DNA of 64,000 nt from Mytilisepta virgata (lineage: Eukaryota > Mollusca > Bivalvia > Mytilida > Mytilidae), in assembly GCA_028015205.1 (NCBI GenBank), contig CM051521.1:87644513-87708512 (forward strand), given 5' to 3'. Positions 54,640 to 64,000 of the stretch are shown piece by piece. The position numbers and the translations under genes are program-made. The notes under the pieces are model-generated. The model saw nothing but the letters and a program-made list of their open reading frames with translations. It was not told the origin of the DNA and ran no database searches. Every line of letters begins with the position of its first letter. The stretch's first letter is position 1.

Positions 54640-55905
54640 TTTTCATAGTTCATTGACTTCATAAACATTTGAAAAATCTGCGTCCAAGTTTCATGATTAA
54701 ATCCATTTCTCAGCAACTGTAATTACCATGGCTACCATACTTGGTATATAGATAGTTCTTGGTGGGTACATGCCAGCCTGACACTATCTCCAGTCCTTGA
54801 CCTCAATTTTATGCTTGAGTGACTTGTGTCACATTTTCGTGATTATGTCCATTTCTCAGCAACTGTAATACTCAGACCAACCATTGATGGGTACATGCCA
54901 GTCTGACACTATCTCCAATCATTGTCCTTAATTTCATACTTGAGCGACTTGCATCCATTTCTCAGCAACTGTAATACCTAATTAAGTCCACCATATATAG
55001 TCAATAGTTTTTCAGTAGGTATATGCCAGTTTGACACACATCAACCGACCTTGACTTCAAATTTATGATGAATGATTTGTTGCATTTTCGAAAATAAGTA
55101 CATTTCTCAGTAACTAAAAGATAGTTCGTGTTTGTTACATTCAGGTCTGACACCTGTCACCACAACTTGACCTGAATTTCATGGTTGAGTTACTTTATCT
55201 TTTTTCTCTATTTCTCAGCATTTGTTATATATATAGACCCATCGTATTAATCTATAGATAGTTCTTATGGGGTGCATGCCAGTCTGACAACTGTCACACA
55301 ACCTTGACCTGAAATTCATGCTTGAGTGACTTGCAATATATTTTCACGATTAGATCTTTTTCTCAGGAACTGTACTAACTAGATGCAGATTATTTGGTCG
55401 ATAGTTCTTAATGGGTATATACCAGTCTGACACCAGATCTTTGACCTCATTTTCAGGCTTTACTGACTTATGTTACATTTTTGCAATTAAGTCCATTTCT
55501 CAGCAACGGCAATACATAGACCAACCATATTTTGTCTATAGATAGCTCTTGTTGGGTACATGCCTGTGTGAGACCTTGACCTGAATTTTACACTTGAAAG
55601 ACTTTTGTGACATTTTCCATGATTTAGTCCATTTCTCTGTAGCTGTAATACCTGTATCCATCATATATAGTCTGTAGATACTACTTGGCAAATAGGTGTC
55701 AAATCTGACACCCGACCATGACCTAAATTTCATGCCTGAGCGACTCACTTTTTTCTCAAATAAGTCTATTTCTCAACAAGTGTTATTGTAGACCGACCAT
55801 TTTTGGTCTATAGATACTTTTGGTGGGTACATACCATTCTAAGACCAGTCAGCTGACCTTGGACACAATTTAGGCATGGGAGTGAGATGCATCAGATTTT
55901 TTCAG
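54640..55905. repeat. Degenerate tandem array, nine ~135-bp units
   Basis: Variants of 'catttctcagcaactgtaat' occur near 54703, 54850, 54957, 55089, 55208, 55350, 55494, 55629 and 55769. Each is followed by 'gacc-accat--ttggtctata', 'gatagttcttggtgggtaca', 'tgccagtctgacac' and 'cttgacctcaatttcatgct'. Spacing is 107-147 bp. High divergence suggests an old array. Confidence 0.88.
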
Positions 55906-58500
55906 ACCAGACGAATGTTACCCAACCATAACTATTTCTTTCAATGTATTTTCCTTTGGGTTACAATTCTCCAATACATTGAAGCACATTTTTAACCTCA
56001 AATGTTAAAATTTTCTAAGTAACTTTGTATTTATTTAAAATGTTCTGCCACAATGCAAAATACTGTTTGCTACTGTTATCAACTGGATTAGGTAACTAAC
56101 ACAGGTCTGGCAGACGAGATAAAGGATAAAAATATTAAAACATACTTACATAATTTAATTTATATTCAATATGAAATGATATCACTCTTCTGTAAATAAT
56201 ATATATGTATACATATATAGCACCATGAATTTGAATTTGTAATCCATATTTCCATTGGACAAGAACATTTTCATGACATGACATTGACATTATATTAACC
56301 AATCACAGTCTTGCTTCTTAGTATTTCTTGACAACTATATAATTTATTTCCCATTTAAATAACAAACAATGTATTTTATAAGAACTTTTCTAAAATAATT
56401 TATTCGTGGCAAGATAAGTAAAGGTTAAAAAACTTTTTGTTATGTCGTTAAGTCCAAGACCAAAATTCACATTTACATTGTAAAAAAATTAAACCAATAT
56501 TTAGGATGTTGTTTGCTGTCTTCATGTACTGTGAAACTAGAAATATGTTTTTGAAATACATTTGCACCTTGATTAGCATTGATCAAATCATCATCACACT
56601 CAAATACCTATGAATGTTAGTCCTCAAAAAAGTTTTTAAAAAAATTCGATTTTTATTTCAAATGTAATACCCAAAGTTTAATATGACTGTGGTCTTTGAC
56701 ATAATTTAATACAAATACAATGAAATTTTAACATATGTAAGGCATCTACTCAGGGGAAATAATAAAATAACTCCCTTCGTTGTAACATTACAGTTATCTC
56801 CCCTGGGTAAGTTGCTGACTAATATTTCTCATAATCTAGATGTTTATATAACCTTTCTAAAATTTTGTGTAAATCTATTGAGAAATGAAATCTTGAAAAG
56901 GAAGTTTTTGACACTACCTCCTCATACACAATTTCAGGTGGAACTCTGAAAATGAGCATTAAGATAAAAATTGACTAGAAATGTTTAAAAGGCAAATTTT
57001 GATACAATTAACTAATTTGAAAGTTTTATAAGCTAACAGTGCATGTAAAACTACAAAAAAAGATTACTAAAAATTTTTAAGATAGCAAACATTGTATATA
57101 GGAATTTAAAATAAAGCTTAACTAACAACAAAGAAAAAATATAAACTCAACAGCACTAAAACATCATTACTATTTCAAAGAAATGCAGAAATTTTTTTGC
57201 AAAACACTTTCCTCGAAATTTGTGTCAGCCATAACACATAAAACTACACTAAAAGAATTCAATTGCTGACTTCAAAGATCACAGGTTACCTGTTTAAAAA
57301 GCAAATCCATATGGTTTCTGAAATATGAAAATTGAGTAATGCTGAGATCTGATCTCAATTTTTCTTTTTCTACAAAAGGAATAACTTTAACTGAATCTTT
57401 TAAAAAGTGCCAATAATTTAGTAGTTTAAATAAATTTCTATAAATTCACCACTTGTTTTGAGGTTCCAATTTATTCTGAATGTTATAGACAGAGTCAGAT
57501 AATGCGTTAATTTCATGATAACTCCATTATTGGAATGGAAAATTCCTAGTAAAGAGATAAACTTGTTAAGATGTTGGTATCTTCTTAGTTGCAGAACTTT
57601 CTGAGAGACAGGTCAACACCTGAAAAATACAAAAAGAAATGATATTCAAAATAAAGCAATTTGAATACAATGAATAAAGATTAACACTCAGTCACCCTAA
57701 ATACTAAAGTTATACAATGATTTCGAGGTTTGATTCTTTGCAACAAAATAAATTAAACTGGTAAATTTTCTGTAAAGCTCACAGTTATACCCTTGTCTCC
57801 TCATATTCATTTTATTGTACAAAGTATGACAATGTTTAACATTCATACGCTGACAAAAGTTTGTTTGCAAGTTTCATTTCTTTTATTTCTTTAAAATGAT
57901 ACTGAATGAAAATGTTTAATCAGTTCAGCAGCCAAAAACTTCAATCAAACTTTTTGTAAATATATATGTATGATTGAATATGGAATATGGAAGGGTATAC
58001 CATGCCTTTTGGTTTTTGGTAACAATCTTACCAAGTATAATTTAATTCCTTCAAGGCATTAATAAGTTAAGAGCCGGGCTTCATATGATTTTGTTCACTT
58101 GAATATGGGGTATGTAGAGTTAAACTAAGTTTTTGAACTTAACCACAGGTAATGATTTAATTCCTTCAAGGCATTAATAATTTATGTGCTGGACACAACT
58201 TTGTATGACTGTCGACACAGGGTATTGTGAGGTTCAACTGCTTTTGCCCTTGAACTTGAAGGTAGACTATCAAATTTTTTTGGTGACACACCCTCTGGTT
58301 TATGTCAACAATGATATCAATGATCATATATCTAGACATTAAAAAGTTGTGAGCAGGACCTGCACAGACAGACCATCACTGCAGACAAAGTGGTTTCTAT
58401 TCACGACCTCATCACCCCTGAACTTTGTTCCTAACGAGTATACATATTGCATCTCATGAGAAAGTGCAAGCAAATGAAAAACTTACAAACTGAAAAAAGC
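55906..58500. other. Intergenic; possible 3' exon(s) of the unknown gene
   Basis: No gene is demonstrated. Minus-strand exon-like candidates exist: an acceptor TGTATTTTTCAG ending at 57633, and a 28-nt piece at 56918-56945 that reads VPPEIVYEE in the phase left by the 62013 donor. Both are weak. 58531-58765 has repeat character ('gggccataactcaaaccaga'). Confidence 0.4.
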
Positions 58501-58803
58501 ACCAATATCAGGGATAGAAATTGGATTTTCCATGGAACATGGTCATTCAAGGGCCATAACTCAAACCAGACAAGAAAATGAAGACCATGTACAAAAAGAC
58601 CATTTAAAGAAAATTTGGTTCAATATCACAAATGCATATAAATCAGACAAAACATTACCACAAAGATTCATTTTTAGAGAATATCATGCAAGGATCATTA
58701 AATCCAAATATGGTGGAAAATGGGCAATTGTTGTGTGGAATATAATATTGTTTTCAGATGGATAGAAAAGAGTACTCTTCATCTGAAGTCCAAGTAAAAA
58801 ATA

Positions 58804-58964
58804 CAGTCAAATCTGTCTATAAGGGGCACCCATGGGACCAGATAAAAGTGCCCTCCATACAGATTAATTTTATATGCTTTGTTCATGAATGAGACTTTTT
58901 TCACTGTGCCCTTTATACATACTGATTTGATATATAGAGGTGCCTTTTAAAGCTGATTTGATTG
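58804..58964. mobile_element. Degraded pogo-like MITE
   Basis: Left CAGTCAAATCTGTC and right GCTGATTTGATTG are inverted and resemble the ends of the 20565-20743 element. A TA precedes the left end; the right flank is not TA. The interior ('ggggcaccc', 'gtgccctccata', 'gtgccctttata') is partly palindromic. Confidence 0.55.
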
Positions 58965-59513
58965 CAAATTGCACAGAAGAGGTAGTACTAGCAGTATGGT
59001 ATAAAATGAAAATGTTAGTGATATTTGAAAGATCAAGGTTATTTCCCTAACTTAATTACAATACCATGCTCTATCAGGTGTATGTATTTTCTAACATTCA
59101 GGTTAGTAAGAATTTATGAGTATCCAACAATCACAAAGGAAAACAAAATTTTTATTTTTCCAAATTCTAGACTCCATTCAGGGTAAATCAACAAGTAAAT
59201 TAAACTTTGAAGTACACCGTAATTAATATTGGTATATGAATTGACAAACAACAAAATTATTCACTACTTTGTTTAATTAAATTTTATCTTATTAAATAAT
59301 GCATAACACATTAGAATTGCATGCATGTACAAATGTATATGAATTAATCAAACACTTTTTTTTTAATGACATCAATTAAAAAGTTTCCTTTGCATCACTT
59401 GCATGTGACTTTGGACATGAAAAAAATATCCTAGATTCATCTTCATTTAGATACCAGCAAAAAGGTATATATCTATGTACCATAGTGCACTGACTTTTTC
59501 TTTGATCTTTTAT

Positions 59514-59644
59514 GAAGTTATCTACACATAACCTATGGGAGGAGCTGTGATGGTTATCTGCTATACAATTGGTCCTTTATCTTGACCATTCAAATTGTAG
59601 ATAACCATCCACAGTTACCTCCATAGGTCATGTTATATATAACT
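59514..59644. repeat. 131-bp imperfect fold-back
   Basis: The left arm 'ataacctatgggaggagctg' + 'atggttatctgctatacaat' is inverted on the right as 'attgtagataaccat' + 'acagttacctccataggtca'. The arms are about 60 bp with roughly 75-80% match around an 8-bp centre. Probable MITE. Confidence 0.75.
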
Positions 59645-59939
59645 CCATATGAACAAATAAGACTAAAGAAAATTTCTGGCGTTTTCACAATTTTGTTTAA
59701 TTCAGTAAAAAAATATATAAAAATTGATTCAAGAAACTTCTTCTAGCATCATTATTCAGCACCATCATCTTTGTCACATGGTAACTATAATCTATTTCAT
59801 TGAAATGAAAAGAAACATTTGCTGCTGCCACGTGAAAATAAGATGACAACAAATTCCATTAATGGAAGGTTGTTAAAGGCTGGGATGAGAATCCAGGACT
59901 TTTATCTGACTTTGAACTAACAAAGAACAAAGCAGACAC

Positions 59940-60420
59940 CTTCATTCTAAAAAAAAATTACAAATATGACTAGTAAGAATAGTACATTTTAATTATTTTG
60001 ATGAGTTTTCTATTTATATTCATTGAATGTTGATGCACAGTTTTGAAAAAAAGACTCCCAAAAAACCATTTCATGATGGTGGGACCAACCAGGCCTACTG
60101 GTTCAATAAAAATAAGTTTGAGAACATATTTTTTTTAAATTGAATTTCTAGTGTATCATTTCCATCATAGGTTGTGCTGAATTAGCCATCAAAAGACCAT
60201 GAAATTTTTTGTCATAATGACAATTTCAGACATCTTTTTATTTTCTATGTTCATAGTCTGGATCACTACACACAATTTTGAAAAAGGACCACTCAATGAC
60301 CACTTATCAGAAGTTTGTTCTAAACTGTCTGGTCTATCATTTCAAAAATAAGATCTTATTTAAATGTAAATTGGCAAAGAATTGAAAGTGCTACTTATAC
60401 TGGAGTGAAATAAATGTATC
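59940..60420. repeat. Remnant related to copy E core
   Basis: 'ggatcactacacacaatttt' and 'aaaaaggaccactcaatgac' resemble the copy E phrase 'catcggacacatttctgaaa...gaggaccatctaaggacc'. Terminal hairpins are not visible, so this is a decayed or truncated relative. Confidence 0.45.
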
Positions 60421-60833
60421 CTGTTTTAATACTGAAACATCATTGGTTAGCTTGACAGAGAAACTGATATGGAAGTTTGTATAAAAAAAAATCATAAAAT
60501 AGCTTCATATGATAGATTACAATAAAATAAACATTTGTTCAGGGAATCACAAGTCCTTACCCCCTCTGGAGAACATGAAAAGAATATAATATGAAATGAT
60601 TCTTACTTAACAATAATGCATTAGATGGGTAAATTCTAGGTTAAATCACACAAACATTATCATACTTATTTTTTTCAATGTTAAATCATCAAAGACATCA
60701 ATTTACAATCATGCAATAAATATGCAAGATTTTTTACCGGTGAAGCAAGCTGTAACAGTTTTTATCTACAATTATACATAAATAACATTAACCTGTGCTT
60801 TGATTCATTTTTTCTGCATATATGCTATGTAAG

Positions 60834-61192
60834 GTCACACCAAATTGAACTTTAGTTCTTTGGATTTTGCAGCTCCAATTTTTGGACTATGTAAATTTTA
60901 AGAAAATTTTTTTGCTGTTTCATTTTGCAAAAATGATGAAAATTTGCCCCAGAATTCTTCATTTTTCAAGAAATTTAAAAATAAAACTTTTATCTCACTC
61001 CTAAATTTTTTTAAAAATTTGGATTTTTTCCCATTTTTTACAATATTTGAGTCCAAAAAATGTGTGCCACATGTAAATTTTATCTTTGTCCGAAAAAAAT
61101 AGTCCAAGAAAAATTAAAAGTAAAATTGAACTCGCTTGCACCTATTTTTGCCATCGAAAAATCCAAAGAACTTAAAATAAATTTGGCGTGGC
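60834..61192. mobile_element. ~359-bp TIR-like element
   Basis: Left 'gtcacaccaaattgaacttt' + 'agttctttggattttgc' is inverted at the right as 'aaatccaaagaacttaaaat' + 'aaatttggcgtggc'. The interior is AT-rich. Part of its right half recurs at 54356-54575. No target duplication is confirmed. Confidence 0.65.
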
Positions 61193-62012
61193 ATTATTAA
61201 TTTGATCCCTGATTTTGAGTGATTTCTTCACATTGTACTTTTTAAAAAAAAGTTATTTCTAAAGAGAAAATTGGAGTATAAACCTTTGCTGTGTGATTCT
61301 ATCATTTAATGTTAAACACAATTATAGCTTTCAGTTTTCAAATAGTTTTGTTAATGTTTTGTGCTCTTTTATGTTATTTTTGTCCAGGGTTCTGTCTGTT
61401 AGGTAGCTTTGATTGATTGGTATGTCATTGTTAACCATGCCTGTTATCCATTTTATTGTTTATCTGAATGTCAAAAAATTTTTCCTAATTTTAACATTCA
61501 ATAATCTCAAACTTACCATCCAATTTTCTATTGTTTACTTCTTATTCATGGATTCAGTCTTACTCTGGGTTTCATATAGTCAACATCTTTTTTTTCTAGC
61601 TGCACGAGAAAAAATGCCATATTGGCTGAAACATTCGGACATTTTAATTTTTTAACTTTTCTATTGTTTGTATTTAGTTTTACTCACTTTCATGTTTACC
61701 TCTAACCTTTGATGGCTCACCACTTCCATCTGTATTTCTTTGATTGTATTGTTTTATGAGCAGTTTTCCCAACATACATTATTTTAAATGCTAAAGATCT
61801 ATTTTTTCACCTGAAATTTTCCAGTAATCAATCATGCCTGGAAATACCTCCAAATAATTATATAAATTATTCTGTAAATTCAATTACTAGATATGGGGTA
61901 TACATCAATAAGACAATTTTAAATTCTCCTGAACATGGAAAAGATTCTAGGAGTGTTCTAATTGTGTGATTGATGTATATCCAACATCCTTTCATTTGTG
62001 GTTATATGATAC

Positions 62013-64000
62013 TTACTTCGAAACTTTAAAGAATTTTTTTGGCTTATGAAACCAATGTGATTCAAAAAATTTGGATTTTGACTTTCGTTTCTCTTCAGAT
62101 GATGATGATGGTTCGCCTTCTGACTCTGAGGATAAAGGTCGGGGACTTTTTCCTGAATATCCTGAGTCTGCCTCACTATCTTTCCTATACTGGATTTGTT
62201 CTGAAGCTTGTAAGGACAAACCAAGGTCAAATGATAACATAGATTGCTGACAAAGTGCTCCAATTGTTTCCTTTTTCACCTTTCCAGGTTTATGTCCTAA
62301 AGAAAGTTTTATTTCAGAATGTTTTGAGCTTGATGGTTGATGTGATGAAGTTTGTTCCAAATGAGAAATTTCTGCTGAACGACTTTTTACTTGTTGCCAT
62401 GGAGTTATAGTCACAAGAATTTCTTGTTTTTCACTTTGGCTTTTGACCCCCTGATCTGCTGCAGAATCACAGGTTGTTGTAGTTGCTGCCCTTTCCCTGT
62501 ACATTTGCTGCAGATCAGTTGGTTCCTCCTCTTTGACAGTTAGGAGAGGCATTGATGAGTAGTTTATTGGAGCACTTGTAGAAGTTTCTGGATGATATGT
62601 TATTTCCGTAACACCAGTGACACTAGTTAATGTTGATGTAGATGAAGATGAATCATATGTTACACTTTGTGAAGTTCGATCTTTGGATTTTGAAGTCATG
62701 ATGAAAGGTCTATGAGACGGAGATTCAGAATCAGATAAAGCACGTTCTGGAGTATTCCTTGCACTCCCACTATCAAAAACTTCAGTGAGTTTTTTTACTT
62801 TTTTAGGAATACCGTTTGTAACATCCTTTAATGGAGATGATTGTGATCTGGTTTGGTCGACGGGTGAAGACAACTTCTTAACTATTTGTTGAACAAATTC
62901 TGATCGTCCTTGTGGCGAGTCTGAACGATAGGAGACGAAATGTTTTGGTGTTGAATCACCAGTAATGTCAGGTGTACCCTCTCTTGACAACCTTTTCACA
63001 ATTGCCTGAACATAACCTTCAGCTATATTTTCTTTATCATGACTTTTCTGTCGTTCAATAAGAAATTTTCTAGATTCATCGGTTTTATATTTTTGAAGAA
63101 TTCTACTCATATAAGCGGAATGACCTTTTCGATATCGTTTACTTTCCTCTAATAGTTCATCTGCTGGCTTTATGCGATGAGCAGTGTATGATACATGTCT
63201 GACTTTGGGCCAGTTAAATGTTTTATCTGTAATGGGGGCTGTGTACCTTGGGGATGTTGGAGAAGTTGGTGTTTTAATTAAAGATTTTTTAAACAGCTTG
63301 GGCGAAATAGTAATGGTTTCCCTATGAGTTTCTTGCTGTGGAACAGAATGAGATGAAATTTCACTGTTAGAAAGTTTAGTTACACGAACAGGAATTAACT
63401 TTCTTTTCTGTTCTGATGGCAGACTTTCCACAAAAACTGAATCACTACCCGCAGAAATATCACTTTCCCGTTTTACTTGAGCTTCATTTTTCGAAATTAA
63501 GGTTAAATCTTTCCGTGACTCAATTTGAAGTTCAAGATCTGACAGCTCCATACTGCTTTCTTTTTCAAGTTTGCCTTTCAATGACTTACCAGGAATGTGA
63601 AGTTCTGAAATTTGAGCTTCACTTTTATGAATTTTAGATTCAGTTATTTCTTTATCATCTTTTTCTGTCGATCTAGAACTTCTTGGTACATTTAATTCCT
63701 GCTGTGAAATATCACGAGGTAGATTAATGTTAGCAGTAGGCAATTTTATTGTCAATGATATTTCAACTCCTTTTTCGCCCCTTATAACTTGTCCCTCATG
63801 AGAATCATGAAGAAGACGAACAGAATCTTCCTGCTCTTGATCAACAAAAGGAATTTCTAAAGACATTTCCTTAGTAAAATGTGATCTATGTGGATCAGTC
63901 TGTTTCCTCATTGGAAAATAAATACAACTTTTATGTTGGATTTCTACAGGTGAAGTTGGAGGTTCAACAGATTTAATAACTGAATCATCTGTACCAGCCT
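62013..64000 (-). CDS. Unknown Ser/Thr-rich protein, C-terminal part (runs off window)
   Basis: The frame is open from the window edge through 63911 (an internal Met, not necessarily the start) to TAA at 62013. Upstream of that Met the frame still reads VEPPTSPVEIQHKS, so it is the 3' part of a larger coding region of at least 660 residues. From M63911 (residue 1): polar, Ser/Glu/Lys-rich, probably disordered; TP/SP-rich 213-222; three related amphipathic pieces, YMSRILQKYK (267), YVQAIVKRLSREGTPD (300) and FVQQIVKKLSSP (339); Ser-rich 415-450; acidic/Ser 578-610 with a DSGYSG degron-like motif; basic aromatic C-terminus WFHKPKKFFKVSK. No domain, signal peptide or membrane span is seen. A cytoskeletal or scaffold role is a guess. 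The stop overlaps a consensus donor, so the true terminus may differ. Confidence 0.85.
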   Translation of the reverse strand, partial: AGTDDSVIKSVEPPTSPVEIQHKSCIYFPMRKQTDPHRSHFTKEMSLEIPFVDQEQEDSVRLLHDSHEGQVIRGEKGVEISLTIKLPTANINLPRDISQQELNVPRSSRSTEKDDKEITESKIHKSEAQISELHIPGKSLKGKLEKESSMELSDLELQIESRKDLTLISKNEAQVKRESDISAGSDSVFVESLPSEQKRKLIPVRVTKLSNSEISSHSVPQQETHRETITISPKLFKKSLIKTPTSPTSPRYTAPITDKTFNWPKVRHVSYTAHRIKPADELLEESKRYRKGHSAYMSRILQKYKTDESRKFLIERQKSHDKENIAEGYVQAIVKRLSREGTPDITGDSTPKHFVSYRSDSPQGRSEFVQQIVKKLSSPVDQTRSQSSPLKDVTNGIPKKVKKLTEVFDSGSARNTPERALSDSESPSHRPFIMTSKSKDRTSQSVTYDSSSSTSTLTSVTGVTEITYHPETSTSAPINYSSMPLLTVKEEEPTDLQQMYRERAATTTTCDSAADQGVKSQSEKQEILVTITPWQQVKSRSAEISHLEQTSSHQPSSSKHSEIKLSLGHKPGKVKKETIGALCQQSMLSFDLGLSLQASEQIQYRKDSEADSGYSGKSPRPLSSESEGEPSSSSEEKRKSKSKFFESHWFHKPKKFFKVSK

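Overview
The window is nuclear DNA from a mollusc, most likely a mytilid mussel. Three things point there. It is AT-rich. Its genes are split into many short GT-AG exons. It is packed with bivalve-style repeats: tRNA-derived SINEs, fold-back elements, and many-copy elements with tandem cores and (GAC)n or (GTCC)n tracts. The species call is inference from repeat character; no rRNA, mitochondrial or true tRNA gene is visible.

Two complete genes can be assembled by joining splice-consistent exons. NUP85 (a nucleoporin of the Nup107-160 Y-complex) lies on the minus strand. Its 22 coding exons run from 42529 down to 13404 and total 1974 nt (657 aa). CRYM (mu-crystallin / ketimine reductase) lies on the plus strand. 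Its 8 coding exons run from 42797 to 50522 and total 924 nt (307 aa). The two are head to head, with 267 bp between their start codons, so 42530-42796 is a probable bidirectional promoter. A third gene enters from the right edge on the minus strand (62013-64000). It encodes the last ~660 residues of a Ser/Thr-rich, probably disordered protein that I do not recognise.

Layout: 1-7990 has no supportable gene (microsatellite at 3570, dispersed repeat at 6286). 7991-13403 holds repeats and two broken LINE fragments, one with a reverse-transcriptase CADD motif. 13404-42529 is NUP85, whose introns hold most of the mobile elements. 42797-50624 is CRYM. 50625-62012 is intergenic or 3' flank, with tandem-core elements, a ~1.3 kb degenerate tandem array and several fold-backs. 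62013-64000 is the unknown protein.

The most notable non-genic content is a family of six elements sharing terminal hairpins and subterminal GCTCACCTG/CAGGTGAGC inverted repeats. They have different tandem-repeat cores, a GAC-type tract near one end and no evident target-site duplication. This is the architecture of Helentron-derived HINE/DINE-1 or bivalve 'pearl' elements. All five intronic copies are antisense to the host gene, and four lie within 60 nt of an exon. Other elements have clear structural boundaries, including a 1361-bp element with a 5-bp duplication (TTGAT), a 179-bp pogo-like MITE with a TA duplication, and an 826-bp element with an intact 110-codon ORF.
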